Shown here piece after piece: positions 21,200 to 32,830 of a DNA stretch of 64,000 nucleotides; positions within the stretch are counted from its first letter, which is position 1; each line of letters starts with the position of its first letter. The stretch comes from Trogon surrucura (taxonomy: Eukaryota > Chordata > Aves > Trogoniformes > Trogonidae): positions 6,835,501-6,899,500 of the forward strand of contig CM036639.1 in the NCBI GenBank assembly GCA_020746105.1, written 5' to 3'. Below the pieces are notes generated by a model. That model saw only the letters and a program-made list of their open reading frames with translations. It ran no database searches and was not told the DNA's origin. The translations under genes and the position numbers were made by a program.

Positions 21200-21712
21200 T
21201 AGGTCCATGATAGCTGCTGACTGATACCATTTAGCTGCGAGAATGCTCTCTTCATGATGCTCTCTAGGACACAATAACTGTTCCTCTAGCAAGCAGCATT
21301 CTACAAAAGCAGTGCTGCAGTTGAGCAGCTCTGCTACATGTCTGCCTCTCCTAGATGCTGCTTCTCTCTCTGAGTGGAAGTCCCAGGCCAATGATTTGCC
21401 TCTGTATCTCTTTGCCATATTACATACCTCAGCCTCCCCAAGACTACATTCCTCTGTTGTACTCTCACCTCCATCTTCTCCAACAGAAGAACTCCCCATA
21501 CTAAAGACAGGACAGCTCAACACAAGACAAAACCAAAAAAAGAGGGAAAGAACAATGGGATTGTCTCTTAAATACCTTGATGGCAGAGGCACTCTTTGGC
21601 CTGGCCCTGGCCAGAGGCAGGTCCAACTCCTATGTGGGGGTGGGGGGACATTCCTGAGGCTTCACAAGAGACTACCCCCACTTTTACAACAAACCCACCA
21701 GACTCAACCCCA
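21200..21712 (-). repeat. Diverged third copy of the inner-arm LTR
   Basis: The stretch AAAGACAGGACAGCTCA ... CTTAAATACCTTGATGGCAG ... CCAGACTCAACC matches 26700-26953 in the same orientation, with several indels. It lies in the spacer. The limits are approximate. Confidence 0.6.
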
Positions 21713-21789
21713 TGGTAAAACGGAAAACAGACACTTTTAAAGCTTAATTCCTCTAACCATCTCTTGTATAAGATGAATCTCAGCCTGAA

Positions 21790-22311
21790 TATTCTTGAAG
21801 ATTTGAAAACTCACTCTGCTGCTCCACCTAGATGCACACAAGTCTATGGGGCCAGATGAGATCTACACAAGGGTCCTGAGGGAGCTGGTTTGAGTGCTCA
21901 CCAAGCCACTGTCCATCATTTAGCACCAGTCCTGGCTAATTGTGGAGTTCCCAGTCAGGAAGGCTCTTCAGAATAATCTGGATAGACAAGACAGATGGGG
22001 TAAGACCACTTGTGTGAGTTTTAGTAAGGCCAAATGCCAGGTCTTGCACTTCAGCCACAACAACTCCCAGCAGTGCTACAGACTTGGGGAAGAGTGGCTG
22101 GAGAGCTGCCAGGCAGAGAGGGACTTTGGGGTGTAGGTCAACTGCCAGCTGAAGACGAACAATGTCTCAGGTAGTCAAAAAGACCAACAGCATCCTGACC
22201 TGTGTCAGAAATAGTGTGGCCAGCAGGACCAGGAAAGTGATTTTACCCCCGTATTCAGCACTGGTGAGGCTGAATCTCAAGTACCATGTTCAGCTTTGGG
22301 CCACTCGCTAC
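21790..22311 (+). mobile_element. CR1 element A, 5' part
   Basis: Decayed CR1 ORF2 sequence (LDAHKSMGPDEIYTRVLREL-like, then the [20 protein letters not shown] region). It stops abruptly at about 22311 where CR1 B begins, and resumes at about 23870. Confidence 0.75.
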
Positions 22312-23866
22312 AACTTACTGAGCCATCTCGACCCTCACAAGTCTGTGGGACCAGACAGGATCCATCCTAGGGTGGTGAGGGAGCTGGCAGAAGAGCTCGC
22401 CAAGCCGCTCTCCATCATCTTCCAAAAGTGCTGGCTCACTGGGGAGGTCCTATATGATTGGAAATTGGGGAATGTTACCCTAATCCACAAAAAGGGCTGC
22501 AAAGCTGACCCTGGCAACTACAGGCCTGTCAGCCTGACCTCGGTGCCTGGCAGGGTTATGGAGCAGATCATTCTGAATGCAATCACACAGCACCTTCAGG
22601 ATGGACAAGGGATCAGACCCAGCCAGCATGGGTTTAGGAGGGGCAAGTCCTGTCTGACCAACCTGATCTCCTTTTATGATCAGGTGACCCACCTGGTGGA
22701 TGAGGGGAAAGCTGTAGATGTGGTCTATCTAGACTTCAGCAAAGCCTTTGACACTGTCCCCCATCATATACTCCTGCAAAAGCTGGTAGCCCATGGCTTG
22801 GACAAGTGTGCTCTGCTGGGTTAAGAACTGGCTGGAGGGCCGGGCCCAGAGAGTGCTGGTGAGTGGGGCTGCATCTCGCTGGCGGCCAGTCTCTAGTGGT
22901 GTCCCCCGGGGTCAGTGTTGGGTCCAGTCCTGTTTAACATCTTTACTGACGATTTAGATGAGGGGATTGAGACAATCATCAGCAAATTTGCTGATGACAC
23001 TAAGTTGGGGGGGAGTGTCAACCTGCTGGAAGGCAGGAGGGCTCTGCAGAGAGATCTGGATAGGCTGGAAAAATGGGCTGAAGTTCAACAGGGCCAAGTG
23101 CTGGGTCCTGCACTTCAGCCATAACAACTCCCTGCAGCGCTACAGGCTGGGCACAGAGTGGCTGGAGAGCAGCCAGGCAGAAAGGGACCTGGGGGTACTA
23201 ATTGACGGGAAGTTCAACGCGAGCCAACAGTGTGCCCAGGTGACCAAGGAGGCCAATGGTCTCCTTTCCTGTATCAAAAATAGCGTGGTCAGCAGGACAA
23301 GGGGAGTGATCCTTCCCCTGTGCTCTGCGTTGGTGAGGCCACACCTGGAGTGTTGTGTTCAGCTCTGGGCCCCTCAGTTCAGGAAGGAGACTGAAGTGCT
23401 GGAGCGGGTCCAGAGAAGAGCAACAAGGCTGGTGAAGGGGCTGGAACACAAGACCTATGGGGAGGGGCTGAGGGAGCTGGGGTTGTTTAGTCTGGAGAAG
23501 AGGAGGCTTAGAGGTGACCACATCACTCTCTGTAACTACCTGAAGGGAAGTTAAAGCCAGGTGGGGACTGGTCTCTTCTCCCAGGCAGTGAGCAACAGGA
23601 CAAGGGGGCACGGGCTTAAGCTCTGCCAGGGGAAATCTAGGCTGGATATTAGAAAGAAATTCTTTACAGAGAGAGTGGTCAGGCATTGGAATGGCCTGCC
23701 CAGGGAGGTGGTGGATTCACCGTCCCTGGAGGTTTTTAAACTGAGATTGGACATGGCACTTAGTGCCATGATCTAGTAAACAGACTGGAGTTGGACCAAG
23801 GGTTGGACTTGATGATCTCTGAGGTCTTTTCCAACCCAATTGATTCTATGATTCTATGATTCTAAC
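22312..23866 (+). mobile_element. CR1 element B nested in CR1 A
   Basis: It covers reverse transcriptase to the 3' end. RT motif A ([15 protein letters not shown]) and motif C (FADDTKLGG) are readable but in different frames because of indels near 22820-22920. It finishes in ATTCTATG repeats at about 23850. It is among the better preserved CR1s here and is closely related to the one at 59821-60414. Confidence 0.88.
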
Positions 23867-23869
23867 AGG

Positions 23870-24330
23870 TAAATTGAGGTGATGGAGCGTGTCCAAAGAA
23901 GAGCAGCAGAACTTCTGAAAGGTCTAGAGCACGTCTTATGAAGTGCAGCTGAGAGAACTGGCATTGTCCAGCCTGGAGAAAACAAGGCTGAGAGGAGACT
24001 TTATTGCTCTCTATAAACGCCTGAAAGGAAGGAGTAGGGAGGTGGGAATAGGTTTGTTCAAACAAGTAACAGGACAAGGGGAAATGGCCTCAAGTTGCAT
24101 CAAGGGAAGCATAGGTTGGATATTAGGAAGAATTTCTTTACTGAAGGGGTTATCAGGCACTGGAATGAGTTGCCCAGGGCAGTGGTGGAGTCCCCACCCC
24201 TGGAGACTTAGAGGTGAGTAGACACAAAATTTAGTGCTATGGTTTAGTCAAGGACTTATCATTGTTGCGTTAATGGTTGGACTCAATGATCTTGAAGAAC
24301 TTTTCCAATCTCGGTAATGCTGTGATGTTG
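23870..24330 (+). mobile_element. CR1 element A, 3' part
   Basis: It continues the reading of CR1 A (GTGATGGAGCGTGTCC ... AGAACTTCTGAAAGG) through the ORF2 tail to a decayed end at about 24330. Together with 21790-22311 it frames CR1 B. Confidence 0.78.
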
Positions 24331-24529
24331 TGAAATGAGGGAAGACGAAGGGGAAGAGGAAGGCGGAGGGCTTTAGAGGGTAGGAGGTCACAAGAGAGCT
24401 GGTCAGTATTCAAACTCCACTTCCACCAAGCTCAATATAAATGTATTCTATTGAAAGTAAAAAAAAAAGTAGAGGAGGCAAAAGACCTGCATAAGCAAGG
24501 AGCTCCTGGAAAAAAAAAATCAAATGTAA

Positions 24530-25314
24530 GAGCCTCTCTCCATCATTTTTGAAAAATCATGGAGAATGAGAGAGGTGCCTAAGGACTGGAAGAAAGCCAA
24601 TGTCTCTCCAGTCTTCAGAAAGGGCAAGAAGGAGAACCCGAGCAATTACAAACAAATTAGATTTGCCTCCATCCCTTTGAAAGGTGATGGAGCAGCTTAT
24701 TCCGCAGGCCATCTCTAACCAAGGGGAAGAAAAGAAGGTTATCAGGAGTAGGCAGCATGGATTTACCAAGGGGAAATCCTGCTTGACTAATCTGATATCC
24801 TTCTACGAAGGCATAACCAGATGGGTAGATTACGCGAAAGCACTGGATGTCATATACATTGACTGCAGTAAGGCTTTTGATTCTGTCTTCAGTAACATCG
24901 TAGGAACACTTAAGGAATGTAGGATAGATGACTGGTCGTGAGGTGGGTTGTTAACTGGCTGAACAACAGATTTCAGAGGGTGGTGGTCAGCGGCACAAAG
25001 TCAAGTTGGAGGCCTGTGGCCAGTGGTGTTCCCCAGGGATCAGTGCTGGGACCAGTTTTGGTCAAGATCTTCATCAATGATCTGGATGAGGGGATAGAGT
25101 GTACTCTTAGCAATTTCAATGATGATACAAAATTGGGGGGGGGGGGGGGGGGGGGGGTGGGGGTGGGGAGAGATGTCTGACACACCAGAAGGCTGTGCTG
25201 CCATCCAATGAGATGTGGACAGGCTCGAGAGCTGGCGAAGGTGAACCTCATGAAGTCCAGTATGGACAAGTGTAGAGTCCTGCATCTGGGGAAGAATAAC
25301 ACCAGGCATTAAGG
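24530..25314 (+). mobile_element. CR1 LINE fragment truncated at the palindrome arm
   Basis: Plus-strand RT region with YIDCSKAFDSV (motif A) and a [15 protein letters not shown] segment. Motif C is changed to [11 protein letters not shown]23 run interrupts it at 25135. It has no 3' tail, being cut at about 25314 where the right arm starts. Sequence 24331-24529 is A-rich and unassigned. Confidence 0.8.
25135..25157 (+). repeat. Poly-G run (G23)
   Basis: Twenty-three consecutive G, then TGGGGGTGGGG, expanded from the CR1 codons for the KLGG motif. It could form a G-quadruplex and is a likely site of sequencing or assembly error. Confidence 0.95.
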
Positions 25315-25930
25315 CCTGAACAACCAACTGTGTCATTTCCAAGATCAGGTGAATTTACTCCCACCCACAGGGGAAATGGGGATTTCAAGAGACTCTACTT
25401 AAACCTGGAGTGAGCCACGTGTCAGAGGTACCTCAGCTGGTCTCTTCTTGGCCAAAACCCTAACCCTCTACATTTTCAGTTGCATCCAGTTCAGCTAAGT
25501 TGAAACAAGTTTAAGAAAGCCCTTCTCTGTGAGGCTAGACTTTGGAATCTGGCATTCATTATATCTGTGTGAAGGGCAAGTAAATTCCATTTTGGATGCT
25601 TTGCTGAAGATGTGCCTGATGCTCCATGCAATCTATCAAGTGCTAATTCTGCGGATTATTCAGGCTGTGGCAGGAGAGCATCTGCATTTCAAATACAATT
25701 TAAACTCTACAGTGTAAGCTGACGGTGGGAGTCATCAGCCCAACGCTGCCCCAATGTAAGAGAGCAAAGGAAATCCTTCTTGTGGAATTTACATGATCCA
25801 TTTTGGAGGCACTGCATGGCAGAACTGCTGAAGGTAAGATACTGAACTTCAAAACGCTTGTTGTGAATACACAAAGCAAATAAATCCAAGGAAGAACTAA
25901 GACCAAAATGTACACGTCCTCATAATGACT

Positions 25931-26953
25931 TGTTGTGTGGTTCAAGCTGACTGAGACAGAACAACACAGTCTCCATCTCACTCCTCCTCCCACCCCCATT
26001 TCCACAGTGATGTGGAGGGAGGAAATTAAACTAAAAAGCCTCAAGGGTTGAGATGAAGGATAGAACAGGGAGGACAATAGTCTACTGTTTAAGATGACTG
26101 CTAAAGAACCAGAGAGACTTGGGGAGAAAAACATAAATTTAATTCATCACGACCATTTACAAAGTAGGAGAGTGAGAGGAATACATCAAGAAATATGACC
26201 TGAACTTAAATACTTTTCACCCCCACTCCCACCTCTCCCACCTTACTGGCTACCTCCTCATCTCCCATCAGAGCAAGGGGAGCAGGAGGTGGGGGATTCA
26301 GTCCGTCTGGTCACTACTCATTGTCCGTGGCAACGCCTCCGTGAGAAAACGGGCTCCTTGCCATCTCTTTCTCATGCCCTGTGGTGTCCACCTTGCAGGA
26401 GGCAATCCTCTTCCTCCTCATGAATCCATCAGGGTCACAGATCACTTCAGGCATGTTCCTCGTTAATGCTCTCTTCCCTCTTGCATGGGGCTCTGTATGT
26501 ACGAACACATCCCGGACATCTCTGCCACCATCAGTCCCCTCAGCTGGCAGGCAACCACCTTCCTGCCCTCTCAGCCACCATGGGCTTAAGGGACAGGACC
26601 TGATCCGGCAGCCTTCTCCCCCTCCTTCTCCGCTGGGGCTCTTCCTCCCCCTTTCTTCTCAGTACAACGTTCCTTTGTTCTCCTCTCACCTCCCCCTCCT
26701 CCAGCAGAAAAGAAACAACTCCCCAACGTGAAAGACAGGACAGCTCAGCACAAGACAAAACCAAAAGAGAGAAAAGAACGCTGGGGTTACCTCTTAAATA
26801 CCTTGATGGCAGAGACATGGATTGGCCTGGCCCTGGCCAGAGGCAGGTCCAGCTCCTACCTGGGGGTGGGGGATCCTCTCAGATCTTCACATGAGTCCAA
26901 CACAGCTCTACCCTCGCTTTTCCAAAAACTCCTCCAGACTCAAACCTACGACA
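25931..26953 (-). mobile_element. Solo LTR, right inner arm
   Basis: Inverted copy of 17898-18920, with both ends preserved (TGTTGTGTGGTTCAAG and AACCTACGACA on the plus strand). Being in both arms, it was inserted before the duplication. Confidence 0.65.
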
Positions 26954-27649
26954 CCACTAAACAGGAATTGCACAAAGTTCCTGGAGGTGTTTCTGCAGTG
27001 GGCAGTAAAACGCCAGCGTACCAGTAAAACAAGGGGTGCTCTGAGCAGCATTGAATTTAATGATCAGCTAATGACCAAAGCAATAAGCTAACATTTTCAT
27101 AAGGGCTCAAGGAGGAGAAATAGGTAAATTCTACCTCAGCTACAAGGATCTAACAAGTGAAGTGGTGTGAGTGTGTGCTGTTTCAAAGTGCAGGGACTGT
27201 CTAATGTCATTCTCTATTCAGATATGCACAGGTTATATTGAGGAAGCTCTTGAAATTTGGAGTTGCAGATAGCAGAGTTCTTTCTCTTCTGTGTGAACAG
27301 AAACAGACAAAACCAGAAAGATTCCCTTTAAGTACATCAGACTTTTAAATGCCTGGGAACGTTAGGAGTTTCTTTATTGTGCCTGTAAATTAAAATCACC
27401 TGTCTCCCAGTTCCAAAGATTTTACTTTCACGTTGATGTTAAAAAACCCCTCAGACAAAAAGGCATCTTGTGTGAGTTAAGTGGTAGCAGAGAGAAAAAT
27501 GAGATGGAGTCAGAAGAATGAGTGAGTGAATCGTGATGGGGCTGTGTGCCCCATGTATGTAGCTCTTGCTTTGGTCGTGTGTCCTTCCCCATCCCTGTGG
27601 CAGATTGAGCAGGTCTATGTGTCCAGTGTGGAAAAGGTGATTCCGCCTC

Positions 27650-28012
27650 TGTCACAGAATCACAGAATCACAGAATCACAGAATGTCAAGGGTTGGAAGG
27701 GACCTCAAAAGATCATCCAGTCCAACCCCCTGCCAGAGCAGGGTCACCTACAGCAGATCGCACAGGAACGCGTCCAGGCGGGGTTTGAATGTCTCCAGAG
27801 AAGGAGACTCCACACCCTCCCTGGGCAGCCTGGGCCAGGGCTCTGGCACCCTCACAGGGAAAATGTTTTTTCTAATAATTTTGTGGAACCTCCTGTGTTC
27901 CAGCTTGTACCCATTGCCCCTTGTCCTCTCACTGGATATCCCGGAGAAGAGCCTGGCTTCGTCCTCCTGACACTCCCCCTTGACATATTTATAAACATGA
28001 ATGAGGTCACAT
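27650..28012 (-). mobile_element. CR1 LINE 3' end in the right inner arm
   Basis: Inverted copy of 16838-17199. The 3' repeats CAGAATCACAGAATCACAG are at 27655-27685. It is upstream of OR 3 and in antisense to it. Confidence 0.9.
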
Positions 28013-28599
28013 GTCCCCACACATGGATACATTTCTGCTGACAAAATGCTTTCTGTGCCCTGAGATTTACTGGTGTAGTCCTGAGGTTCGGTGATCCCTT
28101 GGTAAGAGGTGGTAGGTCTGAAAAATGTGCTGAGCTTCACAATCTAATTATTCCTTCTTCCTTTGCCTGTCTGCAGTCAAAGGAAACGTCATTTTGCTTT
28201 GGTTTTATTTTTGTTTTCTTTGGATTATGAGTGGGTTTTTTGTCAGTTGAGCATTCCCTTCAGTGCAGAGAGCACCTGTGGAACCAGCTGGAACCACATA
28301 CCTGACATTTGGGGGGAGCACAATCAATCCAATACCCATAAAAGGAGTCAAGTCTCTCAGTTGTGTCCCTGGTCACCAAACCAAACTATAAAACTTAGAG
28401 AGCACCAACACCACACGCTTTCAGCACATTCAGCCATTGTCTTCTTTGTTCAGCTCAGCCATCTCTGAAATTGCACCCTTTGATCCAGTGGCTCCCCAGG
28501 GAATCCCAAGACACTCCTCGCTTGTGTCACTGGCTGAGGTTCCATTATCTTGGTGCAGTGACTACCCCTCTGACAGTCTGTCCATTGGATTTCTCCCAG

Positions 28600-29550
28600 A
28601 TGAAGACAAGAGAAGGACCAGAGTCAGGAAACCACACTCTGATGACAGAATTTGTCCTCTCTGGATTGTCCAGTCACCCAGAACTGCAGAACCTGCTCTT
28701 CTCCACATTCTGCTTCATTTACATCGCCACCATCATTGGGAACCTTCTCATCTTCGTGGTCACGGTGCACCCCAGCCTCCACACGCCAATGTACTTCTTC
28801 CTCCGGGTCCTGTCCTTCCTGGATATCTCCACAGCATCCATCGTTGTCCCCAGGATGCTGGTAAACTTCCTGTCCGAGGACAGGAGCATTTCCTACAGGG
28901 GCTGTGCCACGCAGCTCTACTGTGTGATTTCCTTAGGAGCTACAGAATGGTACCTGTTGGCAGCCATGGCCTATGACCGTTACGTGGCCATATGCAACCC
29001 CCTCAGATATGCAGTCACCATGAACAGCAGAGTTTGTCTTTCCCTGGTCCTGCTGTCCTGCTGCAGTGGGAACGTTGTGTCTGTGGTGCAGACAGCTTGG
29101 GTGTTCACATTGCCATTTTGTGGGCCCAGGAGGATTAACTACTTCTTCTGTGACATCCCCCCACTCATCACGCTCTCCTGCACTGACACCTCTTCATATG
29201 AAAAGCAGATCATTATTGCAGCAGTGCTGGTCATCCTTACACCATTTGGTCTCATCCTGGTGTCCTATGCCTGCATCATCTCCAGCATCCTGAAGATTTC
29301 CTCTGCAGAGGGCAGACGCAAGGCCTTCTCCACCTGTTCTTCACATCTCATGGTTGTAACATTGTACTGTGGAAGTGGGACCCTGATTTACTTACGACCA
29401 AAATCCAGTAACTTGCAGGACATTAAGAAAGTCCTGGCTCTCATGTACACAGCCATAATTCCCATGCTAAACCCCCTGATTTACAGCCTGAGGAATAAAG
29501 AAGTTAAGGAGGTATTAATCAGAATGACAGCTCAGCTGATGAGGAAATAA
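28600..29550 (+). CDS. Olfactory receptor 3 (class II, inner-arm copy)
   Basis: An intact 316-residue OR, inverted twin of OR 2. It has N11-H-T, GN 47-48, HTPMYFF 61-67, C102, MAYDRYVAIC, the canonical KAFSTCSSHL and PMLNPLIYSLRN. The ATG at 28600 comes immediately after TTTCTCCCAG, a good splice acceptor, which is why it is chosen over the in-frame ATG at 28471. Compared with OR 2, residues 202-217 in TM5 differ at seven positions from 13 base changes in 48 bp, while the remaining coding sequence has scattered single changes. TM5 lines the odorant pocket in this family, so the two receptors may bind different ligands. Subfamily uncertain. Confidence 0.92.
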   Translation: MKTREGPESGNHTLMTEFVLSGLSSHPELQNLLFSTFCFIYIATIIGNLLIFVVTVHPSLHTPMYFFLRVLSFLDISTASIVVPRMLVNFLSEDRSISYRGCATQLYCVISLGATEWYLLAAMAYDRYVAICNPLRYAVTMNSRVCLSLVLLSCCSGNVVSVVQTAWVFTLPFCGPRRINYFFCDIPPLITLSCTDTSSYEKQIIIAAVLVILTPFGLILVSYACIISSILKISSAEGRRKAFSTCSSHLMVVTLYCGSGTLIYLRPKSSNLQDIKKVLALMYTAIIPMLNPLIYSLRNKEVKEVLIRMTAQLMRK

Positions 29551-29703
29551 ATTTTTTCTCTCCATGAATAGACAGTTTAAATATTTCTTTTTATTTTTGT
29601 TCACTATTTCAACCTAGCACATATGATGTCAGTCCAGGTGTCAAGCACTATCCCAGTAGGTCTTGAACACCCCATTCCATCCTCATGACAAGATGCAGAG
29701 CAT

Positions 29704-30318
29704 CGTCATGGTTTAACCCCATCCAGCAACTAAGCCCCACGCAGCCACTCACTTACTAACCTGTGTTGGGATGGGTGAAAGAATTGGAAGATTAAAAGTC
29801 AGAAAATTTGTGGGCTATGGGAAAAACTGTTTAATAATTTAAAGGAAATAATAATAATAGTTATTATTATCTTTACTAATTATTATTAAATATAAGGAAT
29901 ATTGGACAAAAAAATAATGCACAGGAGAGAAATAAAACCCACTCAGGTAAGTGATGCAAATTAATACAATTTCTCCCCAAGAACTACCAGATGCCCAGCC
30001 AGACCCTGAGCTTCAATCCCCTCTCACCGATTTTCCCCTATTTTTAGTTCTCAGCATTATGTCATATAGTGCATCATACCCCATTGGTCAGCTGGAGTCA
30101 GCTTCCCAGCTGTGACCCTCCTGACTTCTTGCCCATCCCCAGGCTACTCATTGATGGGGCAGGGTGAGAGGCAGAACAGGCCTTGATGCTGTGTAAGCCC
30201 TGCTCAGCAAGGACAAAAACATCCCTGTGTTATCAACACGATTTTCAGCACAAATCCAAAACACAGCCCTGTACTAGCTCCTGTGAAGAAAGTTAACCCT
30301 ATCCCAGACAAAACCACA
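29704..30318 (-). mobile_element. Solo LTR of a common avian ERV group
   Basis: In minus orientation it starts TGTGGTTTTGTCTGGGATAG and ends GGGGTTAAACCATGAC, matching the ends of the LTR at 44034-44470. CATCG (29701-29705) and CATCA (30317-30321) may be the 5-bp target duplication, which would shift the limits by 1-2 bp. The interior is AT-rich (29820-29900). Confidence 0.72.
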
Positions 30319-30491
30319 TCACGTATTCAACAGATTCTTATAAACCATCAGCCTTCTTGAGCACCTACAAAGCCCACGTGCCACTTCAGGCACCTCCTGT
30401 TGAAAAACCAGAAAAAGCACCAAGTGGCATAGAGCTCAAGCCCAGTGGGGTTGCAGGAGAGCTCCCGCAAAAAAATGGGCATCACAGAGTG

Positions 30492-32830
30492 GGAATCACA
30501 AAATCACAGAATCACAGAATGTTTGAGGTTGGAAGGGACCTCTGGAGAACATCTAGGGCTCTGCCAAATCAGGTTCACCCAGAGAAGGTCTCACAGGGCA
30601 TTGTCCAGAGACAGAGACTCCAGCACCTCTCTGGGCAGCCTGTTACTATTTGCTCAACACTCCAGCCTGCCCAGATCACGCTGGATGGCAGTGTGCAGCC
30701 CTCTGGTGTGTCAGCCACCACTCCTGGTTTTGTGCCATTAGCAAACCTGCAGAGGGTACACTCTGTCTCCTCATCCAGGTCTTTGATGAATATTTTGAGC
30801 AGGACCAAACCTAGTGCTGACCCCTGGGGAACACCGCTTGTTACGGACCTACAGCTAGACTCTGTGCCTCTAATTACAGCCCTCGGAGCTCTACCTTTCA
30901 GCCAATTTCCAGTCCAACCTGCTGTCCAGTCATCTAACCCAAAGTTCCTGAGCTTGCCTATGAGGATTCCATGGTAGATGGTGCTGAAAGCCTTGGTGAA
31001 GTCAAGGTACACAACACTGACTGCCCTCCCCTCACCTACCCATCCAGTCATGCTATCGTAGAAGGCTGTCAGACTAGTCTGACAGGAGGTTGTAGTGGGG
31101 CAGAGGCTGGTCTCTTCTCCTTAGTGACAAGGGATAGGATAAGAGGAAATGGCCTTAAGATGAACCAGTGGAGGTTGTCAGGCATTGGAACAGGCTGCTC
31201 AGGAAGGTGTTTGGTCACCATTTCTAGAGCAGTTTGAGAGATGGGTAGATGTTGTCCTGAGGGTCATGGTTTAGCGGTGTTGACAGGGGTGGGACGAAAG
31301 TTGTACTCAACAGTCTTGAAGGTTTCTGCCATCCAAAACTGTTATACGATTCTAGAAAACATCAGCTGCCCTCCCCTCACCTACCCACCCAGTTAGGCCA
31401 TCTTAGAAGGTGATCAGATTAGTCAGACATGACTTTTCCTTGGTGAGTCCATGTTGGCTACTCCTGATAGCCCTCTTTCCCTCTACAAACTTTGAGGTGA
31501 TGCCCAGAATGAGCTGTTGCATCATCTTTCCAGGGACAGAGTTGAGGCTGAATGGCCTGTAGTTTTCTGGGTTTTCCTTCTTGCCGTTTTTGAAGACTGG
31601 AGAGACATTGGCTTTCCGCCAGGCCCCAGGCACCTTGCCTGTTCTCCAGAACCCTTCAAAGATGATGCAGAGTGGCCCAGCAATGACTTCTGCCATCTCC
31701 CTCAGCACTTGTGGGTGCATCCCACCAGGACCTATGGACTTGTGGATAGAGAGTTCTCATAATTAATCTCTAACTTGATCCTCCTCAACCAACAGAACTT
31801 CTTCCTTCCTTCCTCCAGACATTCTCTGTTACCTCCAAAGTCTGGGACTTCTGAGGGCTGGCCTGAGCGGAAAACACTGAAGCAAAGAACACATTCCGTA
31901 ACTCCACCTTCTTTGCATCCTCTGTCACCAGGGCACCTGCCTTGTTCAGCAGTGGGCACACATTTTCTCTAATTTTCCTTTTGCCTCCGACATACTTGAA
32001 GAAACCCTTCCTGTTGAACTTGACATCCCTTGCCAGGTTTAATTCCAAGGAGGCCTTGGCTTTCCTTGTTTCATCCCTACGTACGATGACAGTGATCTCG
32101 TAATCTTCCCAAGTGGTCAGTCCCTTCTTCCACTTGCTGTAAACTTCCTTCTTCCACTTGAGCTCTTTCAGAAGCTCCCTGCTCAACCGTGCGGGTCTTC
32201 TGCTCTGGCCTGATTTCTTGCCCTTAGGGATACACCAATCCTGAGCTTGGAGGAAGTGCTACTTGAATATCCACCAGCTCGCTTGAGCACTCTGCCATCC
32301 GGCACCCTAACCCAAGGGATTTCTCCAAGCAGGTTCCTGAAGAGGTCCAGGTTAGCCTTCCTGAAGTCCAAGGTTACAATGATGCTTGTTGTTTTGTACC
32401 TACTACCCATGATCCTGCACTCGGTCTTCTCATGATCACTACAGTCAAGGCTGATGCCCACCTTAATGTTCTCCACCAGTCCCTCTTTCTTTGTCAGTAC
32501 TAGGTCCAGCAGTACACCTCTCCAACGCCTGAGTCCAAAAGTTATCATCAGTACACTGGAGGAACCTCCTGGACTGAGCATGCCTGGCTGTGTGGTCCTC
32601 CCAGCAGATATCAAGATGATTGAAATCCCCCATGAGAACCAAGGCCTGAGACTGTGAGGCTACTTCCAGCTGTCTGCAGAAGGCCTTATCACCTCCCCTT
32701 CTGACCTGGTGGTATCTCACAAACACCCACAGCAGTGTCTCCCACATCGGCCTGCCCCTAACCCTTACCCACAAGCTCTCAACTCACTCTTCATCTGCCC
32801 CCAGGCGGAGCTCGATACATTCTCTGCCAC
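30492..32830 (-). mobile_element. Long decayed CR1 LINE (EN-RT)
   Basis: The 3' end is at 30492 (ATCACAGAATCACAGAATG). Going up the minus strand there are RT pieces ([10 protein letters not shown], a [15 protein letters not shown] segment), the linker (LLNKAGALVTEDAKK) and the endonuclease side (LEVASQSQALVLMGDFNHLDI). It ends near 32830 within the endonuclease and so is 5'-truncated. Many frameshifts and stops are present. A short plus-strand CR1 interrupts it at 31085-31360. Confidence 0.88.
31085..31360 (+). mobile_element. Short CR1 3' fragment nested in the 30.5-32.8 kb CR1
   Basis: Reads GGTCTCTTCTCCTTAGTGAC ... CTGGTTTAG-like ORF2 tail ... TTATACGATTCTAG at its 3' end, in the opposite orientation to the host CR1. 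It is flanked by two diverged copies of about 65 bp of host CR1 (31019-31083 and 31368-31431). Confidence 0.75.

Larger units (their letters stand above)
25315..29590. repeat. Right arm of the inner inverted duplication
   Basis: Reverse complement of 15264-19528. It has the same order of OR, CR1 tail and solo LTR. The stretches between these (25315-25930, 26954-27649, 28013-28599) hold no recognisable gene. A short insertion (CCCTCTAC near 25462) and single-base changes separate the arms. Confidence 0.9.
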
